Source: Stereocaulon alpinum
Lineage: Eukaryota; Ascomycota; Lecanoromycetes; Lecanorales; Stereocaulaceae
Length of the DNA stretch: 64,000 nt
Assembly (NCBI GenBank): GCA_018257865.1
Contig: JAEUBA010000003.1
Span: forward strand, 558,001 to 622,000
Direction: 5' to 3'
Shown: positions 31,727 to 43,407 of the stretch, piece after piece
How positions within the stretch are numbered: position 1 is the first letter of the stretch
Layout of the letters: each line of letters begins with the position of its first letter
Position numbers and translations under genes: made by a program
Notes under the pieces: generated by a model
Database searches by the model: none
Seen by the model: the letters and a program-made list of their open reading frames with translations, nothing else
What the model was told of the DNA's origin: nothing

Positions 31727-33204
31727 ATGCATGTCCCTATTGCTGCCAGGGCCACCGATAACCCCAAGCCATCAGGGCTTCAGCCCGGTTCTTCCAACCC
31801 TGTGATCATTGTATGCTTCCATTACACCTTGTCTTCGAACATTCACAAAGCTGACCGCTTGTTCAGGGCATCGCAGTAGCGGTTGCATTCGTATTTGTAT
31901 TTATAGCTATCTACGTCTACATCGCCAAGAACAGGCCTCCAAATTATTCCACCTCACCTAAAAAGTCAAGGTGGAAGAGATGGAACCTCCGATCGTCGAA
32001 GCTGGGTAGAGTGCTTCATTTGACATCACCGGCGCGCGTGACGAACGGACATGATATGGAAGAAACCTCGTATCCGCCGTCCACGAGAACAAGATCGAGC
32101 ACGGAACCTACCATCACATCTACAAATGGAGCCTCCACTGCCGATGGAGTCAATCGCAATACCTCAGTCCGCAGCATTATGACACTCCCTCCATACCATC
32201 CCACTCCGCATCCACATGAACGCCTAATCGCCAGAGAAGGCGAGAGAGCAGGCGTTGACACAGTGATTGAGTTCCCTGAGACAGCCGATGAAGAAGAGAT
32301 GCGCAGGGAGGAAGAGATGGATTCGTTGTACCAGATACGGCAACAGCGAAGACGAGAGATAGCTGAGCGTAATGAGCGGAGAAGAGAGCGGCAAGAAGCA
32401 AGAGCAGCAGGCGATTGGGCACGGCTTGAACAACTACGCATTCAAAGCCAAGCGCGTACTAGAGCAAGGGATCATAGCTCAGGTAGTCCTGCGAGCAGTA
32501 CTACCAGCCTGCAAGCAGGCGCACATGTATCTCCGAATGCCCACGCTTTACTGGCCGACCATCACGCCCGTACAGCCAGTCGAGACCGCCGAGTCAGTTC
32601 CGTCAGCTACGCTGATCTTGGTCTTGCCCGCCACGATGGCACTCGACTACGAGCTGACAGTGTGGAATCTGACCACCGCCCCTTGTTGGAGTCAGCAGCT
32701 GCTATGGGTGGTGATCCAAGACCGGGCCCCTCCTCTCGGCGTTCCTCCCTCTTCCACACTCACCTTTTCCACCACAACCGCGGCACATCTGCCGAATCGG
32801 TTAGGACTACGGACTCTGAATTTGCCGGAGTGGAAATCACACCACAGTCGTCTTCTGGAGAACGCACTGGTAGCGACCCGAATGCTAGAACGCCGAGTAG
32901 TAGTGGACAAAGCGAGCCTAGCCCTCCGATGGGCGAGCCGCCACAATACGAAGATGGGAGATTCGACGACGAAGAGGCGCCTCCTTATATGAGTCCCATT
33001 ACCGAGCGAGGAGAGGGTCCGTCGAGATTGCCAAGTGTGAGAGCACCGCCTGATGCTAGCCCCATAGCGGGAAGGGGAGACGGCATTCCCAGATTGCCAA
33101 GTGTGAGAGTCGACAGCAGTCTCCCGGCAATCCAGATCATTGGGAGTACACCGGCTGCTACACCGGTCATTGGAAGGGAACACGAGCATGAGACTACACC
33201 ATGA
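31727..33204 (+). CDS. Single-pass membrane protein with PPxY-containing tail, 473 aa
   Basis: Model: 31727..31810 and 31867..33204. The 56-nt intron (GTATGC...GCTGACC...TTCAG) splits the membrane segment. Joining gives VIIGIAVAVAFVFVFIAIYVYIA at about 26-48, followed by a basic stop-transfer (KNRPPNYSTSPKKSRWKRW). The N-terminal 27 residues are short and carry no signal peptide, so the long C-terminal part probably faces the cytosol. The tail has an Arg/Glu-rich helix (RREIAERNERRRERQEARAAGDWARLEQLR, about 160-190) and disordered Ser/Pro-rich parts. Near the end are PPQY, a PPxY ligand for WW domains, and an LPSVRA/LPSVRV repeat with SPITERGEG and SPIAGRGDG. PPxY tails on single-pass proteins are typical of adaptors for Rsp5/Nedd4-type ubiquitin ligases. 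That role is inferred, and the family has no name that I recognise. Confidence 0.8.
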
Positions 33205-33875
33205 TCGATCCTTTCTTCAGGTCGGCACACGTTTTTTGGGTTTGCATGGTACTTCAGCGAGCGAGCATTGCTTTGTCTGGATTTCTGGGAGGTATATGAA
33301 ATCGCAACACGGTCCTTTACGAGCATTGATGGGACTTGGGAGTTTGTATCCGGGCATTGGGGAGTGGAAAATGGGACATACACGCGCACACGCATGACAA
33401 ACTATTGATTGATGGATTGGATGAATATTGAATGGGCTGGGCAAAGCAATGCGTTGTCTTCTTCACTTCTTCATGTACGATATTCACACTGGATATAGAT
33501 CAAGATATAATCAGATTGAGTTGACTCCTACAGATAATATTTCCTGATGATTTGAACATTCTAAGCACCATTTCTAGTAACATGGTCGAAATGTGCATAG
33601 CGATATTCTGACATGCGGGGTGACTAGGTGTGTCGTTGATGGGAAAGAAGTACTGAAAGCCAGTTGATGTAGGAATATTCAAGACTAAGTATATCTAGCA
33701 AGCTACCTTATCTCTTCGACAGATAGGCGACATGGACCCTCAATGTCGAAATCCAAACGCCTACCCATGATCTACTCTCAAAGCCACCATATGCATGCGA
33801 TGAAAAAGCCATCACCCCACCACCATTAAGCAAGAAAGGATCTCCACCTCCAACGCCACGCAGGCGTGTTCAGAA
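33205..33875. other. Convergent intergenic region
   Basis: 3' flanks of the membrane-protein gene and the ABC transporter gene. Nothing further is supported. Confidence 0.5.
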
Positions 33876-36800
33876 TCAGTCCCCCTCCCCCCCACCACCA
33901 CCCATCAACCTCACCAACTCCCCACCCCGCCGCTTCAAATCCCAATAACCCCCCCTCTCACAAACCCTCCCATCCCTCAACACCACCACCTCCCGACACG
34001 TCTGCATCATGCGCCAATCATGCGTGATAACCAAGATACCGATGCCCTGCTTCTCCAACGCACGAATCATATCCCTGATTCCACTCGCTGATTCTTGGTC
34101 CAGGCCAGATGTTGCTTCGTCGAGGATGAGGAGGTGCGGTTTGCGCACTACGGCTCTAGCGATGGCGATGCGTTGGGCTTGGCCGCCTGAGAGGCCGGAA
34201 CCGCCGTCGCCGATTAGAGTGTCGTAGCCGAGGGGGAGGGAAGCGATGAAGGCGTCGATGCCTGCTGCTCGGGCTGCTGCGCGGATTGCGGTTAGAGATG
34301 TGGAGGGGGAACCTTCTGGGAGCGCGTAGGCGATGTTGTCGGCGATGGTGGTGGGGAAGAGGGTTGGTTGTTGTGGGACTATGGCGATTAAGGAGCGGAG
34401 TGTTTGGATATGTAACTTTGAGATCGGTGCTCCGTTGATGGTGATGGTCCCACGGTCTGGGGGGTACAGTGCGAGAAGCAGGGAGGCGATTGTGGACTTG
34501 CCGGATCCAGAGGCGCCGACGACAGCCGTTGATGTGGCGGGGGCGAGAGTTAAGTTCAAGCTGCGGAGCACCGGGATGGTGGGGCGAGATGGGTAAGTGA
34601 ATGTCATCTCCTTGAATTTAATGGGGCCTGGATGAGCGAGGCGGATGCGACCCATGTGTTCGTGTGATGCTTTGTAGGGGAGGCGGGTGAGGCGGAGAAG
34701 CTGTGATGCTGTGCTCCTGGAAGAACTTATTTGCGGTATGGATGCCATACTCTCGGTTGCGGTTGTGAGGCTAAAGAGAAGCATTGTGATGACTGTGAAG
34801 ATAGTCTGCACCGTGTAGGCGTGTGAAGAGGCTAGCACGGCGCCATAGTAGAATATCAGAGCTGTGACGCAGGGTATTGAGCTATCTCGGAGACCAAAGA
34901 ATATTCCTGAGTAGGCGGACCGTCGAAGGCCGATGCGGAGGGTGTCGCGGACGGAGTCGAAGAACTTTCTGTGAAAGTACGGTTCGAGTGTCAAAGCACG
35001 TACGGTACGAATGTTGGAGAACGTTTCGGTGAAGATTCCGTTAGTGATTGTGGCTGCTTCATTGGTCCGGCCTTCCCAGCGGCTAGATACGTTTTCGAAG
35101 GAGCTGATCAGGATATACATATATGGTGCGCAGGTAAGGCCAACCAATGTGAGCTTCCAGGACAAAATCATGCTCCAAAGTACAGCCATATACGTCGTAA
35201 TCACAGCAACAACGATGGGAGCAGCAAAGCGGCCCAGCAAGTTACGCATGTCTTCGGCGTTACGGTCCAGGCACCCGGCCAGATGTGTGAGGTTGTTGTC
35301 ATCTTCGTCAAACCATGACTTCGGTTGGTCTAGGATACGTTTTAGAGCCTTCTTTCTCAGAGCGTCGACCCAGACTTGGCCACAGCGTTCGAGAAGGTAG
35401 TGCATGAAGTATGTGCCTATCGCATCAACGAATGCAACGGCAAGGACGGATAAAGACCATGTACGTGCTTGCTGTACACGTTGGCTGTGATCCACAAGGA
35501 AGAAAGTGCCAAGCAGCTTTGCGAAGACGAACGCGAATGTCGGTGTTGCTGCTCCGCTTGTTGCCGCGCAGAGGAAACCCAAGATCAGGATAATGCGGTC
35601 TTTGAAGGCTAGTGCGGGCCAAACAGTCACAAGGATCTTCTTCAAGGGTGTGATTTGGCGACCTTTCTCCACCTGTTTCGGTCTACGGTTGTGCCACGGT
35701 AATCTTGTGGCAACAATCGAAGGGGTCGAATTTCTCCAACGACTATCAGCTCTTGCTCGTTTGTAAGCATTCTCTTGATGCAGTACAGCTGTCATAAGAT
35801 CGCAGGGAACAGGATTCATCTCAGTAACTCCAAAGTTGCGATGGGTTCGGGCCCGGGCAGTGTCAACGGAGTCCAGAGAATCAGACGGCATCGAGTCACT
35901 GGGTTGGGGGTTTGGGAACGTCGAACGTTGAGCCCGTGCCCATCGTTGCGTCGAAAACGTAACAGGAGAAAGCATCGAAAGTGGTCTTCGCGATGATGAT
36001 CGAGACTCCGTGTTGTCGATAGTTGTGCCAAATATACTATGTTTTCTTTTAGGGTGAATCTCAGTCAGCATAGAACCATCCATCTCGTCACTCTGCAAAG
36101 GGACGACGCAGGGATGAGGACCAGATGATTGCTCTTCAGACAACAGTAAAGGTTGTTGCTGTCCCCTATGTGGAAACTCAACGATTGACTTCCTATTCCT
36201 AAAAAGGCTTTGTTCTGACTGCTCTAGCAGGCGTCTGATGCCTTGCTGGATGATCTGGCCGTCTTTCAACACATAGACAAAGTCATTTTGGCCAATTTGC
36301 GACATGTCATGAGTGATGATGATTGTAGTCTTGGCTTGCCGCCAGCTTCGTATAGCATCCATCGTCAAAGCCTTGCTTATGTGGTCCAGGGCACTTGTGG
36401 CTTCGTCGAGGATTAAGATTGGAGTATCACGAAGTCTTGCTCTAGCGATGGCGATCCTCTGCCGTTGTCCACCACTCATGGCGTTGCCCCTAGTCCCAGC
36501 AACGGTGTCAAGGCCGTTTGGTAAGTCTTTGATTGTACATTGGAGCGAGGCAGCCTCGATCGCGGTCTTCACCTCATCTTTCCGTACCCGTTTATGGTCT
36601 TTGCGTCCAAAGGCAATGTTCTTGAAAACTGTCTCGTTGAACAGGACGCTTTGCTGCTGGACCAAAGTGATGTTTTTGCGAATCCATTCGATATCTAAAG
36701 TCCTGATGGGGTAGCCATCCAGCAATATGTTCCCAGAATCTGGGCTATAGAAGCGCAGTAGAAGGTTGCCTAGAGTGCTTTTCCCTGAACCACTTTCTCC

Positions 36801-38134
36801 GACGAGAAACGTTGTTTCGCCAGCGCGAAAGTGGAAGGTAGCATTCTTCAGCGCGAGCTGATTTGGCCGCGAGGGATATGAGAAAGCGATCTGGGTTCCA
36901 TTAGTATAAGTCTAGGATTAGGCTCCACTCATACTCACATTGTGGACTTGAACATCTCCACCGCAGTTCTCTGGGCTAATCTTGCCAATCATGTTTGTGA
37001 TCTTGCGACCTCTTTCCATCTGTATGATGTTTGCCGTGAGTGTTGCACCGGCTGCCCTGCCTTTCTCCAAGTATAAGAATTGCGGCGACAGCTGATCTGC
37101 TGTCTGCATGGCCATGAGGCATGCCCAGAAACACGTCAAGATGTCACCGGAGTTCTTCGATCCAGTGTTGACTAAGTGACTGCCAAACCAAAATCCTGAA
37201 ACGAAGATACCCAACGTCACAAAACGGATGAACCCAATCTGCAGAGCGTTGGCTTGCGCTTGGACAAGATAGTATTTTGCTGCTCTTCGGATAGCCTCAG
37301 CGTATTGCCAATTTTCGGCGTCCTGTCCATTGAAGCTCTTGACTACGTCGATGGCTGAAAGTGCGCTGTTCACAATTTTTGAGGCCTTCGCAAGCTCTTT
37401 CGCCTGCGCTTCGACATTGGGCTGCATTTGTGCAGCTATGCTTGCGCAGATGATGGCTGAGACTGGTACAATCGCGAGTGTGACAAGCGTCAGACTCCAT
37501 GAATAGTAGAAGGCTAGACCTATGGCCACGATAACAGTAACGGTGTATTGCACAACAAGGCCAAGAGGCTGAGAGGTCCCAGTCTGAAGCTCTCGGATAA
37601 AGCTGCAGCGCAATTAGTAAATTCGGATGGAGCATTTCAAAGAAGCAGAACATCCTACCTTTGTAGTCGCGTGTCAATTCCAGCTTTACGCTTGTCGAAC
37701 CATTCCATATCTTTATCCAGCATGCCATCGAACAGCCTCTCTCTTGCAGTCTTCGCCTGTAGCTCCCCAAACACCATCCAAAATGAGAAGTAGAGAGTGT
37801 TGAGCAATCCACTCGCACAACCAAGTGCTAGAAGGGCAAGCGCATATTTGGATACTTTGTTCTTCAGATCAGGCCCGCTGATCTTCTCTGCCCCAAAGGC
37901 AGTAAAGTAGTCGAAGATTTTCCCAATGAAAACAGCCATCGCCGGTATCACAGCGCCCGATGCAGTTGAAAGGATGAGAGCTAGTGTGAGTACAGGGACA
38001 TGTGCTTTCGAGGTGAATTTGAAGAGATCACGCCATCTAGTGAACTTTGCTTGCGCGTTATCGTCGTCCTCGGCCTCTGTGTGGCCAGCTTGGTCAAGGT
38101 CAATCTCCATCGAGCCCTTTCCTGTGGTACTCAT
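33876..38134 (-). CDS. STE6: Ste6-like full-length ABC (ABCB) exporter, 1384 aa
   Basis: Exons 38134..37659, 37602..36939, 36890..33876, with introns of 56 and 48 nt in phase. Layout is TMD1-NBD1-TMD2-NBD2. The N-terminus is short and acidic, and the first membrane helix is near residue 45 (VLTLALILSTASGAVIPAMAVFIG). NBD1 has Walker A GESGSGKS (411-418), VQQQSVLFNETVF, signature MSGGQRQRIAIARA and ILDEATSALD with H-loop IITHD. A Ser/Arg-rich linker separates it from TMD2. NBD2 has GASGSGKS, signature LSGGQAQRIAIARA and ILDEATSGLD. The VQQQSVLFNETVFKNIAFG block is what I associate with Ste6-type a-factor exporters of filamentous ascomycetes. All nucleotide-binding motifs look intact, so it should be active. 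The alternative is a Pmd1/leptomycin-type drug exporter. It is plasma-membrane or endosomal, from the family. Confidence 0.88.
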
Positions 38135-38978
38135 AGGGCATATTAGATAAACAAGAAATAGTGTAGACGGTAGATGCTATTGTAGATGTATAAGGAAAAG
38201 CAGGAAAGATGATATACATGACGTAGTCTCCAAGTTAGCAAATTCAAAGAGACGAGGAAGATGAAGAAACATCATCGATATCATAGTGACACAGTGGGAG
38301 AACAATAACCGCATGCGTACCTAACAATGCGTTGTGCGTTGAAGTTGAATATCAAAGTCGCGCAAAACTTAGTATTGTTCTTTAGCGCGGATCTCCATCA
38401 CTGGCACAATCCGGCCTCTCAACTCCGAGAATAGTCCCAATGTGATGATTAAAACATAGATGTATACTGTGGTAAGAACGAAGCTATGGTAGAGAGAAGC
38501 AAGTGTATTCAGCAAGTGTCACAATCTAGTTTTATATGTGCCCAGTGTTCACATGTATGGCGATTCCACTTTTCGCATGTAAAACTCATCGAATCCGATC
38601 TGACCCCCAAGCGTAATGGTGTCGAGGCGCTCTCAACTATCCTAGAGGTCTAGTTGCGGGGAAGAGATACTGTACAAGGTGGAGGCGGAGGTGGAGGTGT
38701 GTAGGCGTCACTGTGCTGGGCGAGATTGAAGCAGACTTCAGCCCAATATAAGTACTACACACCTTTCGCCGATTCGCGTCACCTTCAAGGACGAGTGAAG
38801 GTATCAAAGGCAAAGACAGGAATTGAAGAGATGTCGGACTTGATGATTGCTGCGTAAGGGCTTTGTTCGAAGCTTGAGCTCCGTTGGTCGGGGTGGCAAA
38901 GTGGCAATGCTTGTGAACTGAGAACCTTCAGTCGTGTCTTATCACTCGTTCAGTCATCTCTTGATAGGCGAAATGGTG
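38135..38978. promoter_or_regulatory. Upstream region of the ABC transporter gene
   Basis: About 840 bases between the ABC transporter start and the 3' end of the PBDC1 gene; both genes are on the minus strand. No frame or motif is convincing. Confidence 0.5.
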
Positions 38979-39694
38979 CTAAGGTTTGCTGCAGTTCTCT
39001 GTGGGATGTGCCTGCTCGTAGATCCAATCGTTGAGACCGGCGCGATTTCTGGTTTAGATCAACACTGGACAACAAGTTGCTTCTCATAGCACTCACCTCG
39101 CTATCTCGATAGCATAAAACTGCATCCTCATAGCTAGATCGCAGCAATCAGACATCGTAACCTCCTGCAAAGAGGGGTCTCCGGAGGCAAACCAAATATC
39201 GTCTCCTTCTCACCATACTCGAATTTGGGATTCGATCTCAACATCGTGCCGAAATTGTAGTCATCCACCGTCTTCTCATACGCCATCATAAAGTTCCGCC
39301 ACTTCTCTTTGCCCTCCTTGCTCTTCATCTTGTCCTCGTCTATCGTCTCTTTCGGGTCGAAGTCTGGGAACTCCTTCTTGAAGTGCTCGTAGATCTCATC
39401 GTCCATTTTCGTAAGTCGCAAATTTGAGGCCTTCATCTTCTCTAGTATTGCCCAATATGTGGTCATATGCTGCACAGCTGTTTGGGACCATCATCAGTCG
39501 ACTGGACGAAAGTTGTGAAGCTCGGTTGATTGAGTGCGAGGGGCGCGGTAAACGGCGAACCTTTGACGGCAAACTGCTTCTCCATCTGTTGAGATGTTAG
39601 CACTGGACATTTGAAAGACGCCTATGATGCGTACGTCCTCGAAATTCTCGGCCTGCTCCGGGTTCAGGCTTGCGCCTGCTGGACCTAATGACAT
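38979..39694 (-). CDS. PBDC1: PBDC1 homologue (YPL225W-type), five exons, 158 aa
   Basis: Exons 39694..39635, 39585..39561 (25 nt), 39477..39193, 39133..39097 (37 nt), 39048..38979. The joined protein is about the family's usual length. It starts MSLGPAGASLNPEQAENFED, then MEKQFAVKAVQHMTTYW, LRLTKMDDEIYEHFKKEFPDFDP, WRNFMMAYEKTVDDYNFGTMLR, KFEYGEKETIF, AMRMQFYAIEIARNRAGLNDWIYEQAH. All four splice junctions restore the known family sequence. Intron donors include GTACGC, GTTCGC, GTTTGC and GTGAGT, two of them unusual. The yeast homologue is reported as a chaperone-like factor for nascent eEF1A; the older name 'polysaccharide biosynthesis domain' is probably misleading. It is cytosolic, with no signal peptide. 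It is on the same strand as the ABC transporter. Confidence 0.9.
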
Positions 39695-40194
39695 GGCTGG
39701 GGAGACGTTAGTGGAGACGAGGCCGAGATAAGCGTAACTGTGTATTAAGAGAGGGACGAAATGTAAAACACCCAACAATGTACGTGTCTTGAAGGTCCTG
39801 CGAGGGTAATAATTTACAACATCGAGGACCTGCAACGTGACTTGCAGCTTTGTTAAACCCGCTTAACGCCGTCCCGCTGAGAGCCTCTGCGAGCAAGGCT
39901 GATGCCTCCTCCACTGTTCCCACTCCTCAGCGTCCCGAAGATCGACCCTCTATTGCTATCATGACTCAGGCGATGTATTACGTCGAAATTCATGGCTTGG
40001 ATATCTTTCCAGCATAAATATCAAACTACATCTGGAAGTGGGTCAAAGTAATTACGATGACGAAGCGAAACGGCTACAGTTGCTTCTAGGGCTCAATTTT
40101 GGACTGGAGTGGTTATCCTGTATCACCCGCCCAAGCAAAGAGATCCTAAGCATCTCTATAACTTCGTTGTATCTCGAGCTAGTCCCATGAGACC
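39695..40194. other. Divergent intergenic region
   Basis: About 500 bases between the PBDC1 start (-) and the F-box-like gene (+). It must hold both promoters. The minus-strand frames here are not joinable to PBDC1. Confidence 0.5.
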
Positions 40195-40812
40195 ATGAGC
40201 AAGCTTGAGAATCTTCCAGTCGAAATCTTCCGAGCAATAACCAGCCACCTCATCTTCCAAGACCTCAAGGCCCTTTCCACCACCTCAAAGGAGTGCTACA
40301 TTCGAGTCGGGCCCTTAGAATGCCCAGATCAACTCGCATGGATAACGCATCTGTGCCGCATCACGCCCGTCACCACCACCTCCTACCTCCTCCAACATCC
40401 CAAAGACGTCCTTGATCACGTCCTCCAGATGTACTACCGCCTCATCTACGACGAATTCTGGGACTTGGACGATACGTCGCACCACCCCGTCACGCGTGAA
40501 AGGTATGGTAGGAGACCGCATGACCCTGATTGCCCGACCGAGCCGCTGCTGCTGCCGTATTTTGGTAGGCCTTTTCCAGAAAGCACGCTTGCATACTGGT
40601 ATTTTGAGTTGATTAACGATTTTGCGGTCAAGGCCTTGGAGATAATTGAGATGACGATACACGAAGAGTCGATGCAAGACCTCAGGGAGTGGGAGAAAGA
40701 CTGGCGGGAGATTGTTCATAAGAGTCGATTGGATTTGAGATGGCTTGCAAGGAGGAAGCCGGCTACAAGATATCAGAGCTCGGGGAAGCGACGACTTAGG
40801 CACACTTCTTGA
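40195..40812 (+). CDS. Short F-box-like protein, 205 aa
   Basis: Single exon with the ATG at 40195 (GACCATGAGC). The N-terminus is F-box-like: LENLPVEIFRAITSHLIFQDLKALSTTSKECYIRVGP (about 4-40). The rest is helical and Trp/Tyr-rich (QMYYRLIYDEFWDLDDT, STLAYWYFELINDFAVKALEII) with a basic tail (RRKPATRYQSSGKRRLRH). Many such short, lineage-restricted F-box proteins occur in ascomycetes. If it binds Skp1 it would be an SCF adaptor, but the substrate domain is not recognisable. A neighbouring gene at 29147 is a larger F-box protein, and the two do not look alike beyond the F-box. Confidence 0.7.
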   Translation: MSKLENLPVEIFRAITSHLIFQDLKALSTTSKECYIRVGPLECPDQLAWITHLCRITPVTTTSYLLQHPKDVLDHVLQMYYRLIYDEFWDLDDTSHHPVTRERYGRRPHDPDCPTEPLLLPYFGRPFPESTLAYWYFELINDFAVKALEIIEMTIHEESMQDLREWEKDWREIVHKSRLDLRWLARRKPATRYQSSGKRRLRHTS

Positions 40813-41054
40813 TTTGTAACAAAAATTTCGCATCTGTTGTTGCTCTTGGCCTCTGACAAAGTAGCAAGGGCCTGTTTGAATGCGAGACTTGTGGCATCGC
40901 TCTGGAATCGGCGTCCATACTCTGCTCTAACTGCACTGTTAGACAGCTAAAATGTCAGCGATACTTAATCCCGATCGCACGTTCAATGACCGAGTGGTGA
41001 CTCGCAAGCTGTCAATTTGTTCGCAAGTATTGAATTGGGGTGTATCTTGTTTCG

Positions 41055-43142
41055 TTAACCAGCCTCAAGTGCAACTCCCATATCGTCAATCGTGGAGGCT
41101 TGGGGCAAGTCTTGCTCGGCATCTGAATGCTCCCCTTCCGAGGACTCGATTAGGTCATCCTCTTCATCTTCGAAGCCTTCAAAGCCACTGTCTTCGCCCT
41201 CGCCGTCCTCAGCTATTCCATCAGTAGCCTCCATATCAAGATCCTCGTCTACGTTAGCAGACTCTGCAGCTTGGTGCATGCCGATTCTTCCCATTTCACC
41301 CAAAGCCCCTTGCCGACCCTCTATGCCCTTCTCTTCCTTGCCTCCTTCTACTACTGGCGGCGGCGTAAACCAGGGTAGCTTTCCCCTCAAGAAGTCATTT
41401 AAGACCATTTTTGCAGCACCGTCAACATCTGCCTCCCCACCTTTGAGTAATCTGCCCCCTTTTCTAGCAAGTAGCTCCAGAAACTCAGTAGGGGTATTGA
41501 AGCCTCGAATGTCGTACGTTCGCTCGATATGGGATACTTTTGTCTTTTTAAGAACAGCTGCGATATACTGTTCTGGGTTCTCAACATTCTCCACTCGCAC
41601 CACTCCCCTCAGAAGGATGTCTTCGGGTGAGTCGTTATTGCTTGGAGGCACCACACCGGGACAATCGATGAGGTAGATGCGTTTCATTAATGTGATGTAT
41701 TGCCAAACCTTGGTTTCTCCAGGGATAGGCGCTACTGTGCAAACCTTCTTCTTTCGGAGCGTGTTAATGATGGAGGATTTGCCGGTGTTTGGATATCCAA
41801 TGAAGCCAACGGATATCTGCTTCCTATTTGAGTGTAGTGAAGAGAATTGGCGGAGCAGTTGAATCAGTGATCCTTTGCCGAAGGAATTGGTAATAGAAGC
41901 GTGGAATGCGAGAGTGGGGTAGTCTTTCGAGAGAGAGCGCACCCATGAAGCCTGATGAATTTGTCAGCGCAAGCTCAGCAGCGTGCCTTCAATCCGACTG
42001 CGCATTCATGTATGAAGCATTACTAAGAAGATCTCCATCTATCCGCTACCAGTGCAGCAGTAGAGAACTTCAACTCAAACGCAACATTCCCGATCCTCTT
42101 GACTAGCCCTCCAAGACGGCGAGCGATAGTCTACACATAGCCCGAAGGTCAAGTGCGGCGGAAAGGGATTAATATACCAAAGTTGTAACAGAGCAACCCT
42201 CCACAGTGAAAAAGCAGAAATGCTGGAAGGCGTCTTGACTTAACGATGGAAAGGGGGCCACGATGTAAAACAGCAGAGGAGAAACTAAGTACTTACAGCA
42301 ACGCCCGTCGGTACCAGATCGCACTTATTCAGGACGAATATCAAGTGCTTGTGTGGTGCCTCTTCTCGAATGTATTTCTCCACACTTCGACATCGGGTAC
42401 CCAAGGGATCTCGTGCGTCCAGCACATGGATAACAACGTCAGAGGAGTCTATGACCTTGTAAAGCTCATTCCATATCCTCTTGCTCTGACCTTTTGAAAA
42501 TATGGGTTCCTGTGCTTTCGTTAAGACGGCGTCCTCGGGTACAGCTTCGCCTGCTTGTTCCGCTATAGCAGAGGTCCCACTGATGAGCTTAGCTTGCTCA
42601 AGCCGTTCCAGGTATGTCTCGTGCATCTTTACTGATTCCCCAGCAAGGTCCTCCAAAGACCCTACACCAAGCTTAACCCTCTTTCTTTGAGCTTTTGGTC
42701 CAAACGTGTCGCCGAAAGGAGCTGACTCTACTTGCATCTTCGCTTGGTGTTGCTTGATTCCATTCTTTCCTTCTCCATCCCTGACCAAGCTCATGGGCAG
42801 CTTGTTGGATTTTAGCAGCACCTGATAGGGGTCGGAGGCCCTCTCAGCCATAGCTTCTCGAAATGAGGACAGTGCATCCTGGGAAATGACTCGAGTGTTG
42901 CCAAACCATTTCCGATTTGGTTCAACGCGAGCTTTGGGTTTGTCACGGGACTGATATGAAGCAGCCTTGGTAATCTTCCCACTAGCATTTCTTTGAGCCT
43001 TGCCATCCTTGAACATGTTCAAAGTCTTGGCCTTCTTCGCAGTCCTGTAGAAATTTTCGCCCTTGGTTTTGACATTGTTCATTCCGTCTCCCACCTTCCC
43101 CTGCTTCTCCTTCCTCGTTGCTTCTTTCTTGCCCGTACCCAT
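41055..43142 (-). CDS. NOG2: Nucleolar GTPase Nog2 (60S assembly), 580 aa
   Basis: Exons 43142..42297 and 41951..41055. A circularly permuted GTPase: the G4 motif NKCDL (272-276) comes before G1 GYPNTGKSS (334-342 region) and G3 DCPG (378-381). The N-terminal domain has FYRTAKKAKTLNMFKDGK and RKWFGNTRVISQDALSSFREAM, as in Nog2/GNL2, and the linker has KLGVGSLEDLA. The C-terminus is acidic (EDGEGEDSGFEGFEDEEDD). Nog2 binds late pre-60S particles in the nucleolus and nucleoplasm and gates Nmd3 recruitment. The phase-0 intron of 345 nt has good GTAAGT and GCTGAC...CAG signals and lies between GVA and ASWVRSLSKDYPT. It is far longer than every other coding intron in the window. The gene is head-to-head with mS26. 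Confidence 0.95.
41952..42296 (-). ncRNA. Candidate snoRNA in the NOG2 intron
   Basis: A 345-nt intron in a gene set where coding introns are mostly 48-86 nt. In Saccharomyces cerevisiae the NOG2 intron hosts the H/ACA snoRNA snR191, so the host gene and the intron length both suggest a resident RNA. In the minus-strand sequence I see an H-box-like AGAGGA and, further on, TGAAG...CTTCA that could close a 3' hairpin just before an ACA. No C/D pair (RTGATGA and CTGA) is evident. I cannot fold the RNA or check the pseudouridine guide loops, so this is a candidate only. Confidence 0.32.
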
Positions 43143-43407
43143 CTTGATTCGATGGAGGCAGCCCGAAGCTTGCTAAAACGGTTTGTAGACTCCGATGGTG
43201 GCTATACCATGCATTAGAGCTTCGCACGGAAAAGTCCAAGATGTGCGCGTGTAGCGCGGCAACTCGGCCCGATGGGGTGCCGGCCAAAGGCCATATTTGG
43301 GCTCTCAATGCGAATTCCTCGTACTTTGTTAAGTGGATCTTAGCTGTAGATGTCCAACTTTCAATTCGTCTGAGAGCTGCTCCCTCTTCGGTTCCTGGCA
43401 GCTTATC
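43143..43407. promoter_or_regulatory. Bidirectional promoter of NOG2 and mS26
   Basis: The two start codons are 265 bases apart and head-to-head, so one short region must serve both genes. I see no clear PAC (GATGAG) or RRPE element. Confidence 0.6.
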
